A DNA stretch of 64,000 nt, taken from Spongilla lacustris (taxonomy: Eukaryota > Porifera > Demospongiae > Spongillida > Spongillidae). This document shows, piece after piece, positions 10,501 to 20,254 of this stretch. The notes under the pieces were generated by a model. The model was not told the DNA's origin. It made no database searches and saw only the letters and a program-made list of their open reading frames with translations. The position numbers and the translations under genes were made by a program. The stretch spans positions 4,278,032 to 4,342,031 of the forward strand of contig OX442436.1 of NCBI GenBank assembly GCA_949361645.1, given 5' to 3'. Each line of letters starts with the position of its first letter. Positions within the stretch are counted from its first letter, which is position 1.

Positions 10501-13402
10501 ATCATTGCACAGTCTATCAGTGCTTCAAGAATTACTAGTGAAGCTCTTGTCCTTATAGCCACCTCAAGTACCATATCAGGTTGTGTTTCACCTTATAGTG
10601 CATGATGTAATCACTGTTATTGTCGTAGCTGTTGGATTTTGCAGCTGTGATCTAAATATTGACAATGGGCGAGGGATGTACAACTGGCCAGAAGCAATGG
10701 CTGGCCAAACAGTGTCACAAATGTGCCAGTATGGGATTGCAGGTCAAAATATCACTCGGTACTGCAATAAAAACCTGACGTGGACTGAAGTTGCTTCATT
10801 GTGTCCTACTGTAGTGACAAATGAGTTCAACCAGCTAAATACAGCAATAAAAAATGTGCTTGGAAGAGTGTAATTAGTTTTTGGGTTTTAATGCCATTTC
10901 ATTTTACTTACAGCAAACCATCACTACGGCAACTGTGGTAAATGCTACCATGCAGTTACAGACTGTGGTGGCTCAAGCTACACAATTGGTGGATCAGAGT
11001 ACTTCCAATCTGGCTATTGTGACAACTGTCATTACTCAAGTATCTAACATATCATCTCCAAATACAACTATAGCTAAACAGGTATAGTTCATCATACTGT
11101 ATACATATTAATTCAGATATAATTTACCAACAGACTGTCAGCAATATAGTCACAGTTTTAAGCAGTATCCAAACATGGCCACCAATGGTGCTACAATCAA
11201 GTGGCTCAATGTAATGAAAATAAGTTTTAATTCACGTGACTATATGTGCCTTTCAATGCGAATGTATCTCCACAGCATCGTTAAATCATTTGAAACAATA
11301 GCAACTAGCCTAGTAGTACAAAGTAATTTTACATCATTGATTGTTGCTCAAAATCAAACTACATTTGTTGCTGAAAAGGTCAGTTGTCAAGTAAACTTTT
11401 TTTGGGCTACATGTATATGTACATGTATTGACATGATAAATAAACCAATTACTGTACTTATCTAGGCACCACTATTAAATCTAACCACTGAAGGAAAGAG
11501 TTACAGTTTTGCTGTTAATGACAGAAATATGCAAACATCAGGAAACAGTTCCAACATATCTACCACACTTGGTTCTCCCATGACAACAGCTTCTGTTATC
11601 CTGCCACCATCATTGTTCCAATCAATAACTGCTAATAATAGTGACATTGGAATTTTCTTTACAATTTACAAAACTGCATCATTATTTCCATTAGCTAACT
11701 CTTCAAATCTTACCATGATAGCATCCCTTGTAATTGGAGCATCAGTTGTGGCTGGAGGTGTTTCAACAATTTTTTCAAATCTGGTTGTGCCAGTTCAGCT
11801 AGTTTTCACCATTCCTAGCAATGTAAGCCAACAATTAAATAGTCTGTCAGTGCGCTACCATTGTAAAGAGTAATTTATTCTTTATTTGCAGAACTATTCC
11901 AAATTTACATGTGTCAGTTACGACTTCAATGCTGCAGGTATGATGTAGCATCATTAACTGAATTATGGGTTTTCTCTGGCATTAGGTGGTAAGGGTAATT
12001 GGACTTCTGATGGATGTACCACTAACTTAAGCAACACCTCAAGTAGCCAAATAGAGTGCAAATGTATACATCTAACAAACTTTGCGATCCTCGTGGTAAG
12101 GATGCTTTACTAATAGTGAGTACTAATCAAACTACAAATACATAGGATATATCAGCGAGAGTGAACCCTGATGAAACACTAAACCAGGTTGCTCAACATG
12201 CCTTGGAAGTCATCACCTATGTCGGTGTATCAGCGTCCTTATTGGGATTGGTGCTAACAGTCATGACACAATTATTTCTAAAGTACATAAATCATTATTA
12301 TAAATGCAATTTTTAATTTTTCGCAATGAATCCCTTAGAAAGCTGAGGCAGAAGGATGTTTCCAAGTACCATCTTCAGCTATGCTGTGCCCTGATTTGTA
12401 TGCTATTGGTGTTTGTGACAGGGATTGATCAGACTGAATACATTGGAATTTGTGTGACTGCTTCAGTATTGATCCACTACTTCACCCTGGTAGCTGTGAT
12501 GTGGATGGGAGCAGAAGCTTTGCTAATGTTCCAGAAAATAGTTCTAGTGTTTGTTCAGATCAGCACTCGTCAGATCATTGCTGTATCTCTTGTCTGCTGG
12601 GGTATGTGATCACACATCAGATTTATTGATTTTATGTTATTCAACCCCACAGTGGTTCCATTAGTTCCAGTTTTTATCCCAGTTGCTGTTAGTAGGAGTC
12701 TGGTTGTGAAACGCAATTCACCTGTGGGATAGTAAGTTACACTTGTTCGTTTGCAGTTATCTGGTTTGTTATTCTCACTCTAGCTGCTTCATTAGTGACA
12801 TCAAAGTGTTCTTTGCTGCATTTTTGGGGCCTATTCTACTAATACTTATATTCAATGCAACTGTATCTGTTGCTGTGATTGGTGTACTAGTGAAGCACAC
12901 TTTGAAACGATCAAGAGACTCTATAAAAATGCTTGTAAACATCACAAGCATATTTGTCCTCTTTGGGCTTACCTGGTTCTTTGGAGCATTAACTATAATG
13001 AAAGGAGATGAAGTATTTCAGATTGTGTTCACAGTTCTAAACTCATTCCAAGGATTTTTAATATTTGTTTTTTTCTGCGTTCTTAATAAAGAGGTACGGT
13101 TAACTTGGGCACAGCTGCTGTGTAAAAAACATCAAACTGTATCATTGAAAAGTAAAAGCACAGAGAATGAAAGTTCACATAAGAAATTGATAGGAAAATC
13201 TGAACTATTTGAGTCTACTTTTACTGAAGAGCTAAGATTGTCGGGTCCAAAGGCACGAGTTACTGGTACCTTTTCTGTACACAATCGTCATATGGATGAA
13301 TTGGTGGAGCTGGATTTTGACGAAGTAATTGACATTGATGTAGCATTGGAAAATCCTCAAGCACATGATAAAAACAAAAACATTCATAGTAGTAAATTGT
13401 GA
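2..13402 (+). CDS. Adhesion G-protein-coupled receptor (5' partial, 22 exons)
   Basis: Large cell-surface receptor of the adhesion GPCR class; the reading frame is already open at the left edge, so signal peptide and first exons lie outside. Exons read from GT..AG sites with compatible phases: 2-4556, 4710-5039, 5183-5509, 6475-6804, 6949-7278, 7426-7755, 8246-8548, 9349-9588, 9646-9848, 9913-10084, 10143-10243, 10297-10373, 10425-10579, 10629-10867, 10914-11081, 11134-11210, 11276-11378, 11466-11849, 11892-11937, 11986-12095, 12146-12282, 12339-12601, 12653-12731, 12784-13402 (some short exons could be merged or shifted; ends at 10243, 10867 and 11849 are chosen mainly by phase). Domain order: mucin-like stalk, eight FN3, unknown segment, HRM, GAIN/GPS, 7TM, short tail ending at TGA 13400-13402. 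The family is expected to self-cleave at the GPS and signal through G proteins when the tethered agonist is exposed. Ligand and partner are unknown. Confidence 0.88.
4710..7755 (+). CDS. Five tandem FN3 exons of the adhesion GPCR
   Basis: Exons 4710-5039, 5183-5509, 6475-6804, 6949-7278 and 7426-7755 each encode one fibronectin type III domain of about 110 residues. All begin and end in phase 1, so they can be duplicated or skipped without a frame change. Shared landmarks are VPSFPLN at the start, SATWSVPMPRNGNITGY around the conserved Trp, YCNTSA, then NPYTQYSCYVTANTSAGEG near the end, which is the usual FN3 Tyr-containing F-strand and N-glycosylation sites. Copies two to five are more alike than copy one. 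The introns are homologous too, so whole exon-plus-intron units were duplicated. The last copy has two departures in the region before NPYTQYSC and ends in GGAT instead of GGAG. Confidence 0.85.
5597..6412 (+). mobile_element. Foldback (long inverted repeat) element in an FN3 intron, copy 1
   Basis: An 816 bp element whose two halves are near-perfect reverse complements with only a small central loop. It starts GGGACAGTGTCCAGCAAAAT and ends with the complement of the same sequence, and is flanked by ATGT on both sides (5593-5596 and 6413-6416), a likely 4 bp target duplication. It carries no coding region I can support. The second copy is at 26960-27769. The homologous introns of neighbouring FN3 exons (around 5120-5130 and 7360-7370) carry the uninterrupted site, so this is a clean insertion. 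It is probably a non-autonomous DNA transposon; the superfamily is not determined. Confidence 0.85.
8246..10084 (+). CDS. FN3 domains six to eight of the adhesion GPCR
   Basis: Exon 8246-8548 encodes a sixth FN3 domain (SVNVSWNTL, the SRNGIIIAYEV strand, then YNIAVRAYTSQGPG). Exons 9349-9588 and the first part of 9646-9848 form a seventh (SANLTWSCPL, then YTFDVLVYTSVGVG). The second part of 9646-9848 plus 9913-10084 form an eighth (SSLLVSWAPPRCSNGIISGY, then YSISLFAFTTGGGGP). These are more divergent from each other than the five upstream domains and are split by introns inside the fold, so they look older. Boundaries are phase 1 except the phase 0 junction between 9848 and 9913. Confidence 0.75.
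10143..10579 (+). CDS. Uncharacterised extracellular segment between FN3 and HRM
   Basis: Exons 10143-10243, 10297-10373 and 10425-10579 join in frame to about 110 residues containing AIVYLRVSTQTN, FVNVSLQNLGTFQLDAMCV and ECNILIFLDIIAAIIAQSIS. Two or three cysteines are present. Alternating hydrophobic stretches and position between FN3 repeats and the HRM domain resemble the place of SEA or unnamed linker modules in other adhesion GPCRs, but I cannot assign a family. The donor at 10244 (GTAGGT) was chosen because it keeps frame with the next acceptor at 10295-10296. Confidence 0.5.
10629..10867 (+). CDS. HRM-type (hormone receptor motif) Cys domain exon
   Basis: The exon encodes an AVGFCSCDLNIDNG start, a GMYNWPEAMAGQTVSQMCQY core and an ITRYCNKNLTWTEVASLC end. 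The arrangement W-P-x-A-x-x-G, then Cys, then R-x-C, x-x-x-W and a final Cys matches the HRM domain that sits before the GAIN domain in many adhesion GPCRs. The exon starts in phase 1 at the TAG acceptor ending 10628 rather than at a second AG at 10644, because only the first keeps the frame. The donor GTGTAA after 10867 is weak but gives phase 0, as the next exon needs. Confidence 0.7.
10914..12095 (+). CDS. GAIN region and GPS of the adhesion GPCR
   Basis: Six exons (10914-11081, 11134-11210, 11276-11378, 11466-11849, 11892-11937, 11986-12095) encode a helical first half rich in Thr/Val/Ala and a beta second half (YSFAVND, ASVILPPSLFQS, NVSQQLNSLS), then the GPS. The GPS reads FTCVSYDFNAAGGKGNWTS, DGC, then ECKCIHLTNFAILV. 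The two outer cysteines, the second Trp, CxC and the HL/T cleavage triplet are all present, so autoproteolysis should be possible. The usual Trp after the first Cys is Tyr here. The very short exon 11892-11937 splits the GPS. Confidence 0.8.
12146..13402 (+). CDS. Seven-transmembrane region and tail of the adhesion GPCR
   Basis: Exons 12146-12282, 12339-12601, 12653-12731 and 12784-13402. TM1 VITYVGVSASLLGLVLTVM; TM2 HLQLCCALICMLLVFVTGI; TM3 ICVTASVLIHYFTLVAVMWM; TM4 starts IIAVSLVCWG and crosses the intron to VPLVPVFIPVAVS; extracellular loop 2 has a Cys in GYCFIS; TM5 FFAAFLGPILLILIFNATV; TM6 LFGLTWFFGALTIM; TM7 FQIVFTVLNSFQGFLIFVFF. The TM6 and TM7 motifs are those of family B2 receptors. 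The cytoplasmic tail of about 90 residues is Ser/Lys-rich with an acidic end (DFDEVIDIDVALE). The intron after 12601 separates the halves of TM4. Confidence 0.88.
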
Positions 13403-13579
13403 ATGAAAGGTGGTCACCATAAATAATGCTGCACACATATGTTATCCCATTCTAGGACACCACATTTTGTGTAAAATCAGGTGTTTATAGTTTTATACAC
13501 ATGTATTATACATTGCACCATAAGTCAACTTGCACTACTTTGTACTGCATTTTACACACCCTCATGTCTCATATGATTC

Positions 13580-13585
13580 AATAAA
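13580..13585 (+). promoter_or_regulatory. Candidate polyadenylation signal of the adhesion GPCR
   Basis: AATAAA lies about 180 bases after the stop codon on the same strand. It is the first good match downstream. The surrounding DNA is AT-rich, so chance occurrence is possible. Confidence 0.35.
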
Positions 13586-13780
13586 ACTACAAGCCACCAC
13601 AGTTTTTGATTTCCTTCCTATTGGGCAAATGAATAAACAAGAACACCAGCATTTTTCTTGTGGAATTATGTTTTGTAATGCTGTGTTAGTGAATGAAACA
13701 GGATCGTCCTTTAAAAGATTAACAATTTTGTTCTTTACAATCAAATTTAAAATAGGTATACATTAATTTTCCAAACCAAT

Positions 13781-13823
13781 GTAGCCACAGTTTTAAGCAG
13801 TATCCAACATGTACTACAATTAA
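13781..13823 (+). pseudogene. Fragment of a duplicated GPCR exon
   Basis: About 40 bases match part of the GAIN exon at 11134-11210 (the segment with CACAGTTTTAAGCAGTATCC), with a deletion. It has no splice sites and no frame, so it is a decayed duplicate piece. Confidence 0.6.
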
Positions 13824-14950
13824 AGGGTTGATGCGGGTTGCAATTCATGCAATCATTTTACAAACTAACTAGATTATTGATGTATTTCAATCAATAATTA
13901 CTTGCCTATTATCGGACAGTAATTTAATATCACATTGATTGTCAGCCTCTCACTGGTGAAGTCTAAAGTCTAAAATATAAAACTTCTAACACCTCAGATG
14001 AGACTCATCTTGATGTAGCAGCAACAAAAAAGAAAAATGTCACCAACTTAAATGGAATTATAATCAATAATAGCAACACATAGTGTCACTATTATTGGAT
14101 ATACAAAACTCACTAACTTAATTAAACAAGACAACTAAACTAAAATGATGAATTAACTCAAACATTGTCATCTGGGATGATCTGATCAAAAACGGCCAGC
14201 TGCTCTGGCATTGAGGTTAAGAATTATGTCACACTGAAAGGTGGAGGGGTTACACTACTGATGAGGGATTCATAATGTCCAAAACAAAATTTTCTTTCCC
14301 CTTAACAAAAGTCAGGCTAAAATTGCTTTGTACTGCTTAAATAAATTATTTTTGGAGTGGGGGTGGGGGGAAGGATCATTGAAAGATTGAATGGATAAGT
14401 TGGCTCTAAATGCCACTTTTATACTGCACATTGGAGTGGCATCAAGGAATTTAATGCATTTGATCACTGGATAGTGAAACTGCATCCATAAGATACCCTA
14501 TGATTTAAAGGGAGTAACGGTTTCATTGTGCTAAACATGTCCTATGTAATTTATTTTTTCAACATACCAGTTTCAGAAAATCATGCAAAAAATTAATCAA
14601 AAAACATTCCTATCACCTAAATCTGATGGAAGAAAAATAGGTTAATGAAAGATTGCATTGAAACCAAAAAACCCTTCCAAATCAAGTACATCTATTGAGA
14701 AATAAAATTAAAAATCTAGAATTCAAACTTAATAACTAAAAATAGTTCATTGCATAATTTGACAATGTAGAAGTTGTCATCTGTAGTGAACTTATGAACT
14801 TTTTCACCATCATGTGCCTCTGAGATCATTCACCTCATATATAATAATTGTCCACCACGTGTGTTAAGCAGTTGTTGAATTGTGTGAATATTACTCTCTG
14901 TACGTTGATAACTTACACAACCCTCCGGTGTCGACACATCTATTTGTTTG
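13824..14950. other. AT-rich stretch without recognisable gene
   Basis: 3' flank of the adhesion GPCR. I see no long frame, no splice-bounded exon and no clear repeat family on either strand. Confidence 0.4.
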
Positions 14951-14959
14951 TCTGGATGA

Positions 14960-15640
14960 GGTTCCCAGGTCAATAAGCACCTCTGCAATTGCAGTTTTTA
15001 TTGCACTGTTCCACACTGCAGATTGAGACCTTGGTCTTTGCACAGTACCTTCCCAAAGGAAACTCCAGCATATTGGACATCCACATGTTCAATTTACTTT
15101 TTACAAATGGTTGCATTTCCTTGTGCATCCTCTTGGTTATCAGTCGTTCCACACAAGGTATGAATCTGCCAGCATCTGAATCCCCCCATGCTGTCATACA
15201 TGTATAATGGTGCTTGCTTACAACACATCTCAGGGGTCCGCCCCAGTGTGCACTTTGCATGGATATCATGCCATCATCTGTACACCTGGAGGTGATATAA
15301 TGATCTGGCACAACACTCTAAGTGATGTGCTGGCCGAAACATCCCATCATGCCCACCTATTAGTTTCCAGGTTTAGCTTCACCACTGACCATAGCCACAC
15401 TTGGCCTCTTAGTGACTAACTGGGCTGAAGGCAGGACAGCTGCCTCTGGCATGCATATCTGTGGCCACACTTCTTAATACTTTTACCAGGAGTTGTGCTG
15501 CCCTAGCTGCAGTATGTGGCCAATGACACAAAATGCCGTGGTGGTGTGTTCTGCTTGTCACTAAGTCACTTGGGCATAGAAGCTTTCTTCCAGTAGGCCT
15601 CCCCACCTGCCACCCTAAAATGCAGGCCCAAGTCTATGAT
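14960..15640 (+). pseudogene. Decayed C-terminal part of a non-LTR retrotransposon ORF (type A)
   Basis: Read in all three plus frames with frameshifts, this stretch gives the recurring C-terminal landmarks of the type A element of this window: CASSWLSVVP, then YHAIICTPGGDIMIWHNTL with a His-Asn pair, DVLAETSHHAHL, FTTDHSHT, and a late AANDTKC-like piece. The same landmarks recur around 46300 and 47900. No intact frame remains. It lies downstream of, and in the same direction as, the adhesion GPCR. Confidence 0.6.
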
Positions 15641-16809
15641 CCTGAATGAAATCAATGGCAAGTTAACCTTACATCTCTTGTGAGCCATGCAGTGCAACAT
15701 CCATCCTCGATGCATTCAGTTTTCATCCGTTTCAGCTGCACACGTCATAGTGGCCAAGTTGTGCAGTATTTACCATAGTGTTAATTGATCCGTTTCGATA
15801 TGCTGCATGCCTAAATGTGATATCTGCATGCATATCAAGACCTGTACACGTACATGCAGAGTCAATAATCAGACTGTTATTTATCATGTGCGAGTAGCGA
15901 CTTCCCATTCAAAGACGCAATATATTGTGTACACACAATGCAATATGTTGTCTTTCTTGTCTATACTTTAACTATTACAATCCTTGCTCGAACCCAGTGG
16001 ATTTATAATACTTGGATATGCCACATGTCATTCTCTTTGTAAGTAGCACTCGCGGCGTTACTTTCAAAGTGGTTGTCTGTTTCAATGCTTATACGACAAT
16101 GTACATGGAAAAGCTAGCAGATTTTTATATAGGACTCTATTCCCAGCCTGGTAACCTCGGACAACGCTCAGTTACAATTTCAACGCTTTTCTTGTTCATT
16201 TCACTGCATGGTTACAAGCAGTGTTGCCGCGAAATAACCTTTATCTTTAATAGTCTATATCGCGATATACATGTATCGCGATATGAGCATTTAATCGCGA
16301 TATAAATATCGCGATATACTAAATTATTCATGATCAATTATCGCTTGGTTATTATAGAATAGTTATGGTTATCACGAAAGATATGGTACAGGTATACGTG
16401 TACTTACGCTAAATGTACTTGCTACCACAGAGGATATCATGAGCGTTGATCGCAAAGCCTTCAAAACTGCCGTATCGGAGGCTTTGGATGGCACAAAAAA
16501 CTCAATTGTTTTTTAGCTACAAGATAGCTTGCGCAATGTTTCCAAGCAACCTGTCAGCAGAAATCAATTTCAGAAAATATGATCCATTGTCGTGGTGGAG
16601 GAATCATTAGCCATATGTCCCTACCATAGCTAAACCAGCAAGCAAGTACTTGTGTGCATTTTTGCTTAGGTATTTTCCTTAAGAAGAAAAGTTTGCGCCC
16701 GTGGGGGCGTGGCATCTTGCATGAAAGGCTGCATTGGCAAATGTATATTTCTAAGGCAAAATTCTAACTCACTGTAATAGTAAACTATTTTCATTGTAAT
16801 ACCTAAATG

Positions 16810-17493
16810 CAGGCCCGGCGGAAGGCTATAAAAACTGGTTGGGCTGATTAATATTCAATAGGTTAATTAATTTCCTCGTTAATGAATATTAATATTCATT
16901 TAACTGTTTATTAATATCTACATACAATTAATTATCTATATACATGTTTAACGGTCTGCTAATGATTAAAATGCTCCGAAATGCTTTTCTTGAGGGTGAA
17001 GAGTTTCACCGATGTCTTTTATAGTGAGCGGTAGAGTATACATGCAGTTTCTCTGCATGGCAATCGCCCGATATTCGTACAGTTTGCGAAACGCATCAGT
17101 AGCTGCCTTCCAGTTATTGTACCCTCTAGTCAGAAAGGCTTCCTCGGCATTTTTTGAAGTCATTTTGAAATCTCTGACAGCCTTAACGTAAGAATGATAG
17201 AATACCTTGTCATCCGAAAACCAGATCGGCTGGAAGCTACGGTGCTGTCTTCCTATCTCCCTTCGCGGGAATTTAAAACCTGCTGGTTGATTGGGGGTAT
17301 CTGATACTACGAGTTATTTTGCTTCGAATGTAGCCATTGAATGCGCAGCGCAATGCAATTAATTGAACGATAAATTAAGTATTTAAAAAGTATTAATCAA
17401 TATAACCTTCATTATTACTAGTTATAAATGGCATCGACAGCCAAATCTGGTAGGGCTATAGCCCACCCAGCCCACCCGGTTCCGCCGGCCCTG
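16810..17493 (-). mobile_element. hAT-like element nested inside the hAT element
   Basis: 684 bp with imperfect terminal repeats (CAGGCCCGGCGGAA at the left; CAGGGCCGGCGGAACC as the reverse complement of the right) and flanking TAAATG on both sides (16804-16809, 17494-17499). The same terminus is used by the element at 41963-43543. It carries a remnant transposase piece on the minus strand, so it is a deleted copy of a once autonomous element. Confidence 0.75.
16966..17163 (-). pseudogene. hAT transposase N-terminal (TTF/BED-like) remnant
   Basis: About 65 residues including AFLTRGYNNWKAATDAFRKL. The pattern of Phe, Gly-Tyr/Phe, Asn-Trp-Lys-x-Ala and a following helix is the region just after the TTF-type zinc finger in ZMYM/hAT-type transposases. 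The rest of the transposase is missing. The family is inferred from this motif and from the terminal repeats around it. Confidence 0.6.
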
Positions 17494-17635
17494 TAAATGT
17501 ATGCTTATTCTCTGCTCGTTTCTAGATTTTATTTCTGTATATCTTTGCTTACGTCAGTACACGTTGATTTCGCGATATAAACATTTAATCGCGATATATC
17601 GCCTTTCGCGATATATCGCGGCAACACTGGTTACA

Positions 17636-17735
17636 AGCATTATCCGTGCATGCATATGCATGCATGCATATCCGTGCATGCATATGCATGCATACATATC
17701 CGTGCATGCATGCATTGCGATACATGCATGCTATA
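17636..17735. repeat. Microsatellite of GCATGCATATGCAT-type units
   Basis: About 100 bases of alternating purine and pyrimidine built from tgcatgca and tatccgtgcatgca units, starting at the right target duplication of the hAT element. Confidence 0.7.
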
Positions 17736-18023
17736 CTGAGATGGTGATCCAATTATGCTGTCATATAGTCTGCAATTGATTAAGATTGTGCATTATGTAA
17801 GACAATACGGTACAAGATAACATGACTGCACCCCTGATAATGTTTACCCATATACGCGAAGAAAGTCAAACCAGCTCTCAATTGCATGCGTGGAAAATGC
17901 ATGATGAATAATTCAGGTCTACCCAGCAATTGCACTGATGCATAGATGCATGTGCATTTACTGTTATACATAATCAGTAGGCCTGCATAATTTGTGCATG
18001 TGCACCTACTGATACACAAGATA

Positions 18024-18238
18024 TAAAAAACATTCTCTCTGAGAAAGTTAGTGTTATTATAGTATTTGTAGGCAATGGTGGTATAAAAAAGAAGGGAATA
18101 AGGGATTTAGTAGAGATACAATTATTCCTATATGTAGCAACATAATTGTAATGACGTTCTATACAGTGCTAAATAATTATTGTATCTCCACTGAATCCCT
18201 TGTTCCCTTCCTTTTAACCTTACAACCTTTCTACACGT
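18024..18238. mobile_element. Foldback MITE of the AACATTCTC family, copy 1
   Basis: Left arm ACATTCTCTCTGAGAAAGTT with GGCAATGGTGGTATAAAAAA, and the matching complementary arm ending near 18238 (TTGTTCCCTTCCTTTTAACC). The centre contains a second complementary pair (AGATACAATTATT and AATAATTATTGTATCT). It has no coding capacity. Related copies are at 25418, 40441 and 53942. Confidence 0.65.
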
Positions 18239-18325
18239 AAAAATGAGGTGGCAAATATATCATAACTTGTGGTTAGTTAATAAAATTCAAGAGTAGCCAT
18301 TTTTGGTTCTGTTTAAGAGTAAACA

Positions 18326-18990
18326 GTGTTTAACGGCATGACAGTTGGTTTTGTGGGCAGCCTTATCTGGGGGCCCCTTCTGCGTTGGGGCTTGCGCATT
18401 CTAGTTCTAAAAGCCTTTGTTCAGGGAGGCCTTCAAACTGATTGGTTAGATTCTGGGCAGCTACTATTTAAGCCCCTCCTTCCTAGTGCCATATTGCACA
18501 CATTTGGCATTGGGAAGGAGAGTGCTTTCCCACCCTTCCACACCCTGTGTATCCTATTTGTACAGTGCATTGGCTTGTCTTTTGATATTATGTGGTCGGC
18601 AGGCGGAGCCCTACGGGCTTTCCCTTAAATCTGGCTAGCCCAATCTGGATCAGCGTCCAGATCTGGGATACAGGTTCCAGCTCGTGGCCTGCATCACGCT
18701 GGACCTGTTTAGCCCGGGATCCCCTTGCATATGGCTAGCCCAGTCTGGACAAGCGTCCAGTTCTGGGACACAGGTTCCAGCTTGTGACAAGCGTCACACT
18801 GGACCTGTATAGCCTTGGGGTAGGGTGCCACCCTATTCACCCGTGGGATACTCCTGCCTGGCCCCCTGTTGTGGCAATCACCACGGCGCTCGCTGGGTTG
18901 GGGCTGTAGCTAGTTTATAGTTGTGCCTCTTAGGCTAAAACCAACTGCAAGAGATAGTTAACAGGTGCAAGTCTAACTTTGTTTTGAATA
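18326..18990. repeat. GC-richer unique block with two 90 bp tandem units
   Basis: The stretch is GC-richer than its surroundings. Two imperfect direct repeats, 18631-18725 and 18731-18820, share GGCTAGCCCA, GCGTCCAG and ACAGGTTCCAGCT segments. A TATTTAAG box near 18465 and AATAAA near 18987 are compatible with a solo LTR, but I could not find matching ends or a target duplication, so this is only a suggestion. Confidence 0.35.
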
Positions 18991-19204
18991 AATCCGAAGC
19001 ATTATAAATTCAACACAAATTCAAATTACACTACCCCTATGTACTAGCAGTCTAGCAACGGAACACATGCTATATGATGTCTTTTTGAACACCATCACTT
19101 TCCTGGTGACCGCCGATTTCTGCATATGAATGATATCGTTCTCGGACTTTAGCTGATGTGCTCTCTTCTGTAAATATTTCCCTTTAAATATTATGTCCTA
19201 CATG

Positions 19205-19832
19205 TATTTAACGCTCAGCTAAATATTATGGCCGTATGGCTTGAAACACACCATTTCTAGCGAGCTACTGTAACAAGCGATCCCCATGAACATACTCACT
19301 TATACGGATATAACTTGAAACTCTGAACCTATTGATTACATTGACGTTCTCTGAAACGGCTCCCGTGTCGAGTTTATTTCCCCAGTAAAGTTATCAACAT
19401 ATGTATTCATGTTATCAGTTAAAGGTCCAATACGATCCACGTGTATCTGACTCAAAAGGGCACTACCGCTTGAAATTCAGAACACATTGGCACCATTTGC
19501 GTCCTTTGAAATGGTTCTTATCTCGAGTTTTTTACAAATAAAGGAAGAAGAAAAAAATGGAGCTATTCCGTCTGGGGACGAGTCCCTTTTGCTCTCTTGA
19601 ACCACATGGTTTTGTAACATCAATCAAACATGAAACGGTTCTATTTCGACTTCTTGTTCGATACCGACAACTAGCTAAGCGATCGGATTCATAGAAGTCC
19701 CGTTAGAAGCGAGTCCCGTTTTTGTAATGATTTCATAATCGGGGTCATGAGAGTAACTCTCGATTACTAACGTATATCTTAGGCACACGCGCATGCGTAC
19801 CAGTTGGTATTCAGGGGGACCTGAGCTCCATA
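19205..19832. repeat. Dispersed repeat family, copy 1 (second copy near 56250)
   Basis: Collinear with 56250-56925 over roughly 600 bases, including GGCCGTATGGCTTGAA, CGTGTATCTGACTCAAAAGG and CATAATCGGGGTCA. Internally it contains two related units of about 170 bases that each begin CTTGAAA and include CGAGTTT. A short inverted fragment of the same family lies near 22768-22905. No reading frame. Confidence 0.75.
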
Positions 19833-20254
19833 GCTAGAAGTATTATAATGAGTACAAGAATACACCAAGGTGATATCTAACACGCCAGAGTGAAAAGCTA
19901 TGCACATGGAGTACATGCGGTAAGAAAGCTTTTCACATTAAGACTGCTTGACTCCAGACGGCGATCGAAGACCTACGTGTGATAAATGCACAGATAGTTC
20001 AACACTGATCATTGCAAAGGTGACAGTTATATATTTAAATATATTGCAAAAGTATAAATATTATAAGTATAAAAAATACACTTGAATGTATTTATGTACA
20101 ATAAAACATTTGTGAACAATTCCAATAATTTACATCACAGATATTAGATTGGTCATACACAACTGTATTGGATAAACATTGAAATACATGTACATCGTAC
20201 ACATGTATAACAATGCTGAATAATGCACACATAATTTCATATACATGTACTTAC

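Larger units (their letters stand above)
16219..17629. mobile_element. hAT-superfamily DNA transposon, non-autonomous, 8 bp target duplication
   Basis: A 1,411 bp element with terminal inverted repeats CAGTGTTGCCGCGA and a perfect 8 bp flanking duplication GTTACAAG at 16211-16218 and 17630-17637. The 8 bp duplication and CAGTG terminus are hallmarks of hAT elements. Subterminal regions are rich in the palindrome TCGCGATA, present several times at both ends. No complete transposase is present. A second hAT-like element (16810-17493) is inserted in it. Confidence 0.88.

Noticed and set aside
14989..15606. Minus-strand frames opposite the retrotransposon fragment
   Set aside because: The plus strand carries the recognisable type A motifs; the minus-strand frames are shadows.
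17460..17495. CRISPR-like or operator palindromes near 16260-16320 and 17570-17620
   Set aside because: TCGCGATA repeats are subterminal motifs of the hAT element; no spacers and wrong kind of genome.
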